Shown here in pieces: positions 1 through 10,474 of a DNA stretch of 56,759 nt; position 1 is the stretch's first letter, and each line of letters begins with the position of its first letter. The notes under the pieces were generated by a model, which made no database searches, had not been told where the DNA came from, and saw nothing but the letters and a program-made list of their open reading frames with translations. This stretch comes from Muribaculaceae bacterium (GTDB lineage: Bacteria > Bacteroidota > Bacteroidia > Bacteroidales > Muribaculaceae), in contig JAFTRI010000039.1 of the NCBI GenBank assembly GCA_017462345.1, positions 1-56,759 of the forward strand. The letters run 5' to 3'. The translations under genes and the position numbers were made by a program.

Positions 1-7
1 CAATAGG

Positions 8-823
8 ATGAAAAGCTATATCCCCGTCCTCACGATAGCCGGCTCCGACTCATCAGGCGGAGCAGGCATCCAGGCCGACTTGAAAACGATGTCGTCACTC
101 GGTGTTTACGGAATGAGTGCGATAACCGCCATTACTGCCCAGAACACTACGGGTGTTTCGGCAATACAAGGCATTGCTCCCAAGATTGTTGCAGCACAAA
201 TCGATATGGTCTACGCCGACATCCCGCCTCTCGCAGTAAAGACCGGGATGCTTTACAGTGCCGACATCATTGACTCCATAGCCGATGCCCTTGCGAGGAA
301 TAACGCCAGGAACATTATTATCGACCCGGTAATGGTGGCAACTTCCGGTGCATTGCTCATTGACCGTAACGCGATAAAAAATCTTGTAGAGAAACTGTTC
401 CCGATGTCAATCCTCATCACCCCCAACCGGGCTGAAGCCCGTGAACTCACCGGGAGCGATAATGTCGGCATCCAGGCTCAACGGCTTCATGAAATGGGAG
501 CAAGGAACATCCTGTTAAAAGGTGGAGACTCTGCCGATACCGACAAAAAGACCGACTATCTTGCGCTGGAGGGTAACGACAGGCTGATCAAACTGGAATC
601 GGACGCCATCGATACCCGCAACAGCCATGGCACAGGATGCACATTGTCATCGGCAATAGCCTCATATATCGCTCTCGGCAACGACTTGACTTCAAGCGTA
701 AAAAAAGCAAAGCAATATATCACATACGCACTCTTTGCCGGAAAGCATGTCAATATCGGCAACGGCAACGGTCCGGTCAATCATTTCTTTTCTCCGAAAA
801 AGCTAAAATTAAGGAAATTATGA
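8..823 (+). CDS. thiD: Hydroxymethylpyrimidine/phosphomethylpyrimidine kinase
   Basis: ThiD phosphorylates HMP and then HMP-P to give HMP-PP, the pyrimidine half of thiamine; cytosolic. The 271-residue protein has the usual ThiD length. It shows the ribokinase-fold start AGSDSSGGAGIQADLK (residues 11-26), DPVM (106-109), the TPN segment (138-140) and the anion-hole/catalytic SHGTGC (206-211). The gene overlaps thiS by four bases (ATGA), so the two are translationally coupled. It is the first gene of the thi operon seen here; only seven bases precede it, so any promoter or TPP riboswitch is outside the window. Family assignment is firm. Confidence 0.96.
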   Translation: MKSYIPVLTIAGSDSSGGAGIQADLKTMSSLGVYGMSAITAITAQNTTGVSAIQGIAPKIVAAQIDMVYADIPPLAVKTGMLYSADIIDSIADALARNNARNIIIDPVMVATSGALLIDRNAIKNLVEKLFPMSILITPNRAEARELTGSDNVGIQAQRLHEMGARNILLKGGDSADTDKKTDYLALEGNDRLIKLESDAIDTRNSHGTGCTLSSAIASYIALGNDLTSSVKKAKQYITYALFAGKHVNIGNGNGPVNHFFSPKKLKLRKL

Positions 824-1023
824 TAACAGTAAAAATCAACGACAAGGATGTGTCGCTGCCAAATGGCGCGACACTACAAGATGCCTTGGAACAGCAGGGC
901 ATCACAGCCCAAGGCATTGCAACTGCACTTAACGGCACAGTCGTCCCGTCAGCGCTGAGACAATCGACAATCCTGCACAACGGTGATTCGATAATAATAA
1001 TAAAAGCTTTTTACGGCGGATAA
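820..1023 (+). CDS. thiS: Sulfur carrier protein ThiS
   Basis: Small ubiquitin-like sulfur carrier that delivers thiocarboxylate sulfur to ThiG for thiazole formation. The 67-residue product starts MITVKINDK and ends in the essential Gly-Gly (KAFYGG). The ATG overlaps the thiD stop as ATGA; a longer reading frame from 637 runs inside thiD and is not the gene. ThiS normally needs a ThiF/MoeB-type adenylating enzyme, and none is encoded nearby, so activation presumably relies on an enzyme elsewhere. Confidence 0.96.
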   Translation: MITVKINDKDVSLPNGATLQDALEQQGITAQGIATALNGTVVPSALRQSTILHNGDSIIIIKAFYGG

Positions 1024-1034
1024 GACCATCTGCG

Positions 1035-1625
1035 ATGCACAATTCCCATTTTTACAGGATTGCGATAACACCTCCGGAAATATCAACCGGCGAGGCTGAC
1101 TACATCACCGTTATTCTTGATGCCGGATGGGACTACGTGCATCTGCGCCATCCCAAAGCCTCCACTTCCGAGGTGCGGCGCATTATCGAGTCAATTCCAC
1201 AGCAACATCATCGACGCCTGAAGCTACACGGGCACTTTGAGCTCATCAACGAGTTCAATCTCGGCGGACTTCATCTGAACCACCGGTGTCCTGCGCCGCC
1301 GGCACTATATTCCGGGGCATTAAGCAAGTCCTGCCACTCTATCGAGGAAACAGCCGATATCGGACGATATGAATACGTGACATTAAGCCCAATATTCGAC
1401 AGTATATCCAAGACAGGATATAAAGCGGCTTTTACCGATAGAGCCTTAACGGAAATACCGCCATCCAAAGTCATAGCCTTGGGCGGGATAACTCCCGAAC
1501 GGCTACATGATGTGATGCAGTACCCGTTTTCAGGCATCGCTGTACTCGGCTACCTGTTCAATGCCACGGACAGCAAAAATTTGCGGCAGCGTATCGCAGA
1601 ATTTGAAACAAAACTTAACCGATAA
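1035..1625 (+). CDS. ThiE-like/TenI-like protein, divergent paralog
   Basis: A 196-residue TIM-barrel protein of the thiamine phosphate synthase family, 11 bases after thiS and 5 before the canonical thiE. Family traits retained: a VHLRHP strand (35-40), the phosphate-loop region YVTLSPIFDSISKTGYK (114-130) and VIALGGIT. Missing: the IDDR-type segment is replaced by LHGHFEL (64-70) and the Mg-binding GKDD-type segment by LNHR (81-84). These are the positions that bind Mg-pyrophosphate in real ThiE enzymes, so it is probably not an ordinary thiamine phosphate synthase. It may act like TenI (thiazole tautomerase) or in another step; that is inference. Similar paralogs occur in Bacteroides thi operons, as I recall. 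Confidence 0.8.
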   Translation: MHNSHFYRIAITPPEISTGEADYITVILDAGWDYVHLRHPKASTSEVRRIIESIPQQHHRRLKLHGHFELINEFNLGGLHLNHRCPAPPALYSGALSKSCHSIEETADIGRYEYVTLSPIFDSISKTGYKAAFTDRALTEIPPSKVIALGGITPERLHDVMQYPFSGIAVLGYLFNATDSKNLRQRIAEFETKLNR

Positions 1626-1630
1626 TAACT

Positions 1631-2251
1631 ATGTTACAATTCATAACCCACCCGAGTGAACGGTACAGCATTGCCGAGGAGGTACAGATGGCTCTTGAAG
1701 GCGGATGCCGATGGATACAGCTACGCATGAAAGATGCGACCGATGAGGAGGTAAAATCCGTTGCTCTTGAAATTATCCCAATGTGCAAGGAGCATGATGC
1801 GATTCTCGTGATCGATGACCGCGTACAACTGACAAAGGAGTTGCTTGTACACGGTGTACATCTCGGCAAGGATGACATGCCTCCGGCTCAAGCGCGTGAA
1901 TACCTTGGAGCAGGAGCCATAATCGGGGCGACAGCCAACACCGCAGACGACATCATCGCCCTGCGCAAGACCGACATCGACTATATAGGATTAGGTCCGT
2001 TCCGGCACACGACCACCAAGAAAAAACTGTCACCGGTATTGGGACTTGAAGGTTATAGATCAATCATATCGGAAATAAGGAATGCCGGAATAGAATTGCC
2101 TGTCGTCGCAATAGGCGGCATAACCATCGGTGACATTGACGCGATAATGTCAACCGGAGTCAACGGGATAGCCCTCTCCGGAGAGATAATCAATGCCGAT
2201 GACCCGGTAATGCACACATCAAAAATATTGGAAAAACTATATAAAAAATAA
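1631..2251 (+). CDS. thiE: Thiamine phosphate synthase
   Basis: Joins HMP-PP and thiazole phosphate to thiamine phosphate. The 206-residue protein carries the full motif set: QLRMKD (30-35), the diphosphate/Mg site IDDR (61-64) and HLGKDD (77-82), the thiazole-side loop [15 protein letters not shown] (118-132), and VVAIGGIT near the phosphate-binding end. Compared with the gene just upstream it is the catalytically complete copy. Start is the ATG at 1631, 5 bases after the preceding stop; it is followed after 7 bases by thiG, within one operon. Confidence 0.95.
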   Translation: MLQFITHPSERYSIAEEVQMALEGGCRWIQLRMKDATDEEVKSVALEIIPMCKEHDAILVIDDRVQLTKELLVHGVHLGKDDMPPAQAREYLGAGAIIGATANTADDIIALRKTDIDYIGLGPFRHTTTKKKLSPVLGLEGYRSIISEIRNAGIELPVVAIGGITIGDIDAIMSTGVNGIALSGEIINADDPVMHTSKILEKLYKK

Positions 2252-2258
2252 TCTGATT

Positions 2259-5873
<3,615 letters not shown>

Positions 5874-5877
5874 ACGG

Positions 5878-7020
5878 CTACCGGTCTTCAATGAAGCGGC
5901 GGAATTGGTGAAGCACAGTATCGGAATAAGGAGAAAAACACCTCTCCCTATTATACTCCTGATAAAGACCCTCTATTGACGAAGGCTTGCGATCAGGGTA
6001 GATTGCCTCTCCCACAATCCTGTCACGACGCAATATCTCTTCCTCAAAATCAGTTGTTATCAATCCATCCAATCCGCATTTGCATACAAAGCGATCGACC
6101 GGCACATCAAACACAACAGCATCGGCAACATCTTTAAAATGCAACCCTTCCATCATGAGGTCCCCTATCGCACATTCATCCATCTTCAATGCCACCGGTT
6201 TATTACCGGTCATATAGAATGCCGCATCAACCCTTCCGTCATCCCACAGTTCATATTCATCCTGCCACCATTTATCCCAATTCATCAACACTATGGCAAC
6301 CCGGTCACCAAATCCCTGCTTTATGAACCACCCCTCATTTTTTGTCAGCGGATTATTTATCGCGTGTGGCGCATTTGTTATCAAAAGAGCCTTACGTTTA
6401 CCGTTACGTGGTCTCTGATGAAAATACATGTAGCTGAAATTCTGCGACATAATGTAGTCACGATTCCACTGCGCCTCCTCATATAGACACTTGAAGTCAG
6501 CCGGAGACCCAATGTCATTCCATGGATAATTCACGTCAGTCAATCCTATTGTCAATTTTCTTTCCGCTGACAACGAGTCATTTATGACCGACAAATCACG
6601 TAATAACTTGTAGCGATTCCACTTCTCCCATAAAGGCCACCAATCTTCTACACGTAAATGCTTTATTGCAGCAAGCCTAAATTCCTCCTCACTATTGAAT
6701 TTACTCTTTATCAGGCCATTGGCACTCTTAGTCGCTGTATTGCATCCGACTTCGGTATAAACATATCCCACATTATCAATGAAACGGCAATCAGCGACAA
6801 TATCCTTGATGAACGAATATTGCGTCGTGTCCCTATGATCCCTCTCCCCCAAGATTACAATATCATATTTTTCATACAGATTCATAACAAAATCAACAAT
6901 CTTGTGATTCCCATTCAAGAAATCATGTCGGTATTTTTCAATAGCTATCGTATCAACCGTTTCAGCACGCAGACCAAATGAAACAACGGAAAGCAACACC
7001 GCCAATTTCAACTTTTTCAT
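5878..7020 (-). CDS. Putative exported protein, EreA/ChaN/TIKI-like fold
   Basis: Not firmly recognised. A 380-residue protein with a Sec signal peptide (MKKLKLAVLLSVVSFGLRAE). After the signal comes IVILGERDHRD (about residue 55-65), which resembles the GExxH motif of the erythromycin esterase/ChaN/TIKI superfamily, and later LLITNAPHAINN, which resembles the second histidine motif of EreA-type proteins. Several Trp-rich stretches follow (EDWWPLWEKWNRY). This suggests a periplasmic or outer-membrane enzyme with an EreA/ChaN-type active site, but substrate and family are uncertain. It reads toward thiH with a four-base gap and is AT-richer than the thi genes. Upstream (7021-7053) I see no clear -7 box. 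Confidence 0.45.
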   Translation of the reverse strand: MKKLKLAVLLSVVSFGLRAETVDTIAIEKYRHDFLNGNHKIVDFVMNLYEKYDIVILGERDHRDTTQYSFIKDIVADCRFIDNVGYVYTEVGCNTATKSANGLIKSKFNSEEEFRLAAIKHLRVEDWWPLWEKWNRYKLLRDLSVINDSLSAERKLTIGLTDVNYPWNDIGSPADFKCLYEEAQWNRDYIMSQNFSYMYFHQRPRNGKRKALLITNAPHAINNPLTKNEGWFIKQGFGDRVAIVLMNWDKWWQDEYELWDDGRVDAAFYMTGNKPVALKMDECAIGDLMMEGLHFKDVADAVVFDVPVDRFVCKCGLDGLITTDFEEEILRRDRIVGEAIYPDRKPSSIEGLYQEYNRERCFSPYSDTVLHQFRRFIEDR

Positions 7021-7053
7021 AAGCTATGTAGATTCTATAAATTCAAATTGCCG

Positions 7054-7920
7054 TTAATCTTCTTGTTCATAATAATAGGAATAATCAATCCCTTTCATAA
7101 ACATCTCACGATTATTGATCTGATCGGTCAAGGCATTAGATATCAATTGCCTTATTATTACCGGATTTACAGGACTTAAACGCATCGCATTCATATAATC
7201 AGCCTTGTCAATCTTGCTCCAATCTACACATTTTTTTAATGAACGCTTAAGAATTAAATCCAGCCAAATTCTAGTACTTCTGCCATTCCCTTCCATAAAG
7301 GGATGAGCTATATTCATTTCAACATACTGATCTACAATTTCCTCGATTGTAGATTCGGGCATTTGTTCTATTTTAGAAAGTGTTTGTCCGAGAAATTGTG
7401 ATACCGCAAACTGAAATCCTCCTTTTGAAATGTTTTTTTGCCGGATTTGCCCGGCAAAATTATATAAACCGCCAAAAATATATGCATGAATTTGCTGCAA
7501 TCCTCGTGTTGTACCAACTTCAATAGTTCGCAACAAAGAGCTATCCCAAAGTTGATAGGCCTTATCTCGGCTTTTACTGTCTATCTGGTTTTCGCCTGTG
7601 ATGAGCCACCGGGCAAAAGCTACCGAATGTTGACTTGGGGTTACTTCAATCAGGCTAAGCAACTCATCTTGAGGCAGGCAATCGGTCAAATAGCGTTTAC
7701 CGTCGACAGCTACTATTTTCAGTTGGTTACAACGTGTAACCAACTGATTCCCATCTTTTGCCAAACGGTGTTTCATTACTTTCCAATAATTACGAGGATT
7801 TTTACTATTAGTAAGTACAGAAATGACATCTACAACTGAGAATAGCCACCGATTACCCTCATTGTCCCAAGCCGCTCGAACTTCTTTATCATTAAAAAAA
7901 CGAATGGATATTTTTTCCAT
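7054..7920 (-). CDS. Bro-N/Fic fusion protein
   Basis: Fic domains usually transfer AMP or other nucleotide groups to target proteins. The 288-residue product has an N-terminal Bro-N/antirepressor-like domain (about 1-105: [37 protein letters not shown]) and a C-terminal Fic domain with the complete catalytic motif [12 protein letters not shown] (206-217) and the substrate flap [17 protein letters not shown] (155-171). No class II inhibitory motif is seen N-terminally; the extreme C-terminus reads SYYYEQ (281-286), one residue away from the (S/T)xxxE(G/N) inhibitory motif. No partner antitoxin gene is visible. The gene is AT-rich compared with its neighbours and abuts a restriction-gene remnant, suggesting acquisition by transfer. 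A -7 box at 7947-7954 serves it. Confidence 0.85.
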   Translation of the reverse strand: MEKISIRFFNDKEVRAAWDNEGNRWLFSVVDVISVLTNSKNPRNYWKVMKHRLAKDGNQLVTRCNQLKIVAVDGKRYLTDCLPQDELLSLIEVTPSQHSVAFARWLITGENQIDSKSRDKAYQLWDSSLLRTIEVGTTRGLQQIHAYIFGGLYNFAGQIRQKNISKGGFQFAVSQFLGQTLSKIEQMPESTIEEIVDQYVEMNIAHPFMEGNGRSTRIWLDLILKRSLKKCVDWSKIDKADYMNAMRLSPVNPVIIRQLISNALTDQINNREMFMKGIDYSYYYEQED

Positions 7921-7935
7921 GTTATTCGAGAGTGT

Positions 7936-8247
7936 TTAGAATTTTACAAAATTACGCAAGCCCAAGCATATCATTTTCGCAACCTTGCAACTCTGCAATA
8001 AGGTTGTTAAAATTACTTTCAGTCTTGGATGAAGTACTAAATCAAATATACGTTTTACCGCTGCTGTGGTACTAATGGCATATATATTTTTGTCCTCACC
8101 CGACAGTGTGTTCCATGCATTTCCAGCAGCAGTATAACTACTGTTTTTTACAATAGCGGCAGTACGTATATTACTGATTTCCTGTTTTAAAACCAACAAA
8201 CCCTTAAATTCATAGGCTCGTCCTTGAACGTTACTCCGACTACTCAT
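7936..8247 (-). pseudogene. Broken HaeIII-type restriction endonuclease remnant
   Basis: The 103-codon frame starts MSSRSNVQGRAYEF and continues with IVKNSSYTAAGNAWNT and AAVKRIFDL; this order (QGRAYE, KNSSY, AWN, IFDL) is what I recall of the N-terminus of HaeIII-family (GGCC) restriction enzymes, which are about 300 residues long. After IFDL the frame loses sense; the other frame continues plausibly as ESNFNNLIAELQGCEND, MLGLA and then a stop, which indicates a frameshift near 8030. Homology then ends abruptly next to the fic promoter, so roughly two thirds of the gene is missing. The ATG at 8245-8247 is preceded by AGGAAA. No cognate methyltransferase is present in the window. Family by recall only. 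Confidence 0.55.
7947..7954 (-). promoter_or_regulatory. -7 box for the Bro-N/Fic gene
   Basis: Reads TAATTTTG on the minus strand, 26 bases before the fic start codon. It sits within the 3' tail of the restriction-gene remnant. No good -33 TTTG is placed 20 bases upstream. Confidence 0.5.
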
Positions 8248-8541
8248 TGGATTTCCTATTATATAAAATATCAACTTCCTCGTAGTGTTGACAGACGACC
8301 AAACTTTTTCAACTACACAGGAGTTGTTATATTTTCGACTGTTTATTGGTCTTTTGCCAACGATTACTCGTAGAGATTGCTAAGATAATCAAAATTTTGC
8401 AGATTACCCTTACACGTCAAAGATACTTATCAACAACCACCACTCTCTGCACTTCCATGTAAAAAATCAAAAGCAGGAAGAGCCGACACAAATTGAATAC
8501 CAAGGATACCAGCTATCCTGAAGAAACATGATAATACTGAA

Positions 8542-8569
8542 GCACGGCAATACCGCCCATGTGCCGTGC
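8542..8569. repeat. Inverted repeat, 8-bp stem
   Basis: GCACGGCA pairs with TGCCGTGC across a 12-base loop. There is no T-run on either side, so it is not an obvious terminator. It lies about 27 bases upstream of the -33 element of the 8659 operon and could be an operator or the end of decayed DNA. Confidence 0.5.
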
Positions 8570-8595
8570 CGTGTCATGAATAATGCGGAATTGGA

Positions 8596-8627
8596 TTTGC
8601 ACAAGCGAAAAGTTATCCATACTTTTG
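8596..8627 (+). promoter_or_regulatory. Complete Bacteroidetes promoter for the 8659 operon
   Basis: TTTG at 8596-8599, a 20-base spacer and TACTTTTG at 8620-8627. This is the only promoter in the window where both elements match well. Transcription should begin near 8634, giving a leader of about 25 bases before the ATG at 8659. Confidence 0.75.
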
Positions 8628-8658
8628 TTATCACGGTATTTTAACACCGTGAGCCGGA

Positions 8659-9699
8659 ATGAGTGATGGGAAAACTGGAACATTTGTAAAGATTGTGATG
8701 CCGGTAGTGATAGGCATTGCAGTTGTCGTATGGCTGTTCCATGACGAGTTCAGTCGGGAACAATTGCCGTCCATAAACTGCGATTTCCATCTTCTGGCCG
8801 CCATAGCAATAGGTTGCGGGTGTATCTTCGGCAGGGACTGGGGAATGAGCTGGCGATTCCGCATACTCACCGACCGGGAACTGTCGTGGAGGCAGTCGGT
8901 AAAAACGACAATGCTGTGCGAGTTCACATCGGCGATCACCCCGTCGTCGGTGGGAGGTGGCGCACTAAGCATGATATTCCTTAACCGTGAGGGGATAAAC
9001 ATGGGGCGGGCTACAACCCTTACGCTTACCACGCTGTTTCTCGACGAACTGTTCTTTGTCATCTCCTGTCCGGTTATCGTTACACTGATGCCGGATGAAA
9101 GCCTTTTCGGATTCAGCGACAATGAATTTGCCCTATGGCTCAAAATCTCATTCTGGATCATTTATTCCGTAATTTTCGTGTGGACGGCAATACTGTTTCT
9201 CGGCATTATCGTCAAGCCGCGTGCCACAAGGGACATCGTCGTAGGACTATTCTCATGGAAGCCGTTACGACGATGGAAAATAAAGATGACCTCAGTCGGG
9301 GACAACATGCTAAGCACATCATACGCTCTAAAAAGCCGCAGTCCCGGATGGTTCATGAAGGCATTTGCCGCCACATCAATATCATGGCTGTCGAGATACC
9401 TGCTTGTCAACGCACTGTTCTGGGGATTCTACCCCGACGCATCACAATTGACAGTATTCGGACGACAATTCATCGTGTGGGCGATACTTATGGTCAGCCC
9501 CACTCCCGGAGGCAGCGGGGTGAGTGAATACCTGTTCACCCAATATTACGGAGACCTCATCTCCGGAAGCGGGCTGGTTCTCCTCCTTGCCATGTTCTGG
9601 AGAGTAATGAGCTACTATATCTACCTGATAGCAGGTATATTCCTGTTGCCGTCATTCCTACGAGCGTCAAAAAGACTGAACAACAATAAATCCACATAA
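8659..9699 (+). CDS. Lysylphosphatidylglycerol synthase TM-region/UPF0104 family membrane protein
   Basis: A 346-residue polytopic inner-membrane protein with about eight hydrophobic segments (for example IVMPVVIGIAVVVWLF near the N-terminus and VLLLAMFWRVMSYYIYLIAG near the C-terminus). The segments SWRQSVKTTMLCEFTSAITP with SSVGGGALS, and SPTPGGSGVSEY, are characteristic of the LPG_synthase_TM (UPF0104/AglD-like) family, thought to be lipid flippases or transferases. It has no soluble lysyltransferase domain, so the substrate is unknown. It is first in an operon with kdsB (4-base gap), which hints at an envelope-lipid role; that is inference. Confidence 0.85.
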   Translation: MSDGKTGTFVKIVMPVVIGIAVVVWLFHDEFSREQLPSINCDFHLLAAIAIGCGCIFGRDWGMSWRFRILTDRELSWRQSVKTTMLCEFTSAITPSSVGGGALSMIFLNREGINMGRATTLTLTTLFLDELFFVISCPVIVTLMPDESLFGFSDNEFALWLKISFWIIYSVIFVWTAILFLGIIVKPRATRDIVVGLFSWKPLRRWKIKMTSVGDNMLSTSYALKSRSPGWFMKAFAATSISWLSRYLLVNALFWGFYPDASQLTVFGRQFIVWAILMVSPTPGGSGVSEYLFTQYYGDLISGSGLVLLLAMFWRVMSYYIYLIAGIFLLPSFLRASKRLNNNKST

Positions 9700-9703
9700 C
9701 ATT

Positions 9704-10474
9704 ATGAAAGACTTGAAATTCATAGGGATAATCCCCGCGAGATACGCGTCATCACGTTTTCCGGGCAAACCGCTTGCCGACATCTGCGGAAAAACAATGA
9801 TAGAACGCGTCTATACACAAGCATCAAAAGAACTTGCCAACGTAGCCGTGGCAACCGACGACAACCGTATCGCCGATGCCGTAAAGGCATTCGGAGGGAA
9901 TGTGGTAATGACATCAACCGAACACCGCAGCGGCACCGACCGATGCTACGAAGCCTACAAGAACCTGCAGTCAGATGCCGATGTGATAATAAACATCCAA
10001 GGTGACGAACCGTTCATTGACCCGTCACAGATTGCCGCCGTAAAACGATGTTTCGACAGCGGGGATACCGCCATAGCGACCCTCGTAAGAAAATTTGACC
10101 CGGCACGGGGATTCGATGCCCTGTTTGACAACAACACCCCCAAGGTCGTCATGGACGAGGAAATGAACGCATTATATTTCAGCCGGTCGATTATCCCTTA
10201 CGTGCGCAACTATCCGTGGCAGGAATGGATAGGACATGCAACGTTCTACACCCATGTCGGAATGTATGCCTACCGGGCAAAGACCTTGGGCGAAATCACC
10301 CGTCTGCCCCAATCGGCACTTGAAATAGCCGAATCACTCGAACAGCTACGCTGGCTACAGAACGGCTACAAGATAAAAGTGGGCATCACCGACTGCCCCA
10401 CAATAGGTATCGACACACCGGCCGACCTTGAACAGGCTCGCATCCTGTGTGAATCAATCGAAAAAGGCAACTGA
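9704..10474 (+). CDS. kdsB: 3-deoxy-manno-octulosonate cytidylyltransferase (CMP-KDO synthetase)
   Basis: Activates KDO with CTP for lipid A core assembly; cytosolic. The 256-residue protein begins IGIIPARYASSRFPGKPLAD, the nucleotidyltransferase signature, and has MTSTEHRSGTDR, INIQGDEPFI and YFSRSIIPY, all typical of KdsB. Length is normal. It overlaps the next gene by one base (TGATG), so translation is coupled. KdsC, an earlier enzyme of the same pathway, is encoded at 28076-28600. Confidence 0.97.
   Translation: MKDLKFIGIIPARYASSRFPGKPLADICGKTMIERVYTQASKELANVAVATDDNRIADAVKAFGGNVVMTSTEHRSGTDRCYEAYKNLQSDADVIINIQGDEPFIDPSQIAAVKRCFDSGDTAIATLVRKFDPARGFDALFDNNTPKVVMDEEMNALYFSRSIIPYVRNYPWQEWIGHATFYTHVGMYAYRAKTLGEITRLPQSALEIAESLEQLRWLQNGYKIKVGITDCPTIGIDTPADLEQARILCESIEKGN

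Larger units (their letters stand above)
8248..8658. other. Gene-free stretch of 411 bp
   Basis: No frame of useful length. On the minus strand only short broken frames lie upstream of the restriction remnant, one ending NFDYLSNLYE-stop near 8365; they could be the decayed end of a neighbouring gene but I cannot name it. A strong 8-bp hairpin lies at 8542-8569 and the promoter of the downstream operon at 8596-8627. Confidence 0.6.

Noticed and set aside
1-7. TPP riboswitch ahead of the thi operon
   Set aside because: Expected for thi operons, but only seven bases precede thiD, so nothing can be seen in this window.
637-1023. 128-codon frame overlapping thiD and thiS
   Set aside because: Only the last 67 residues (from 820) are ThiS; the rest is the thiD sequence in another frame.
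8248-8400. End of a cognate cytosine methyltransferase upstream of the restriction remnant
   Set aside because: Short minus-strand frames exist but none shows the conserved C-terminal methyltransferase motifs; they are too short to name.
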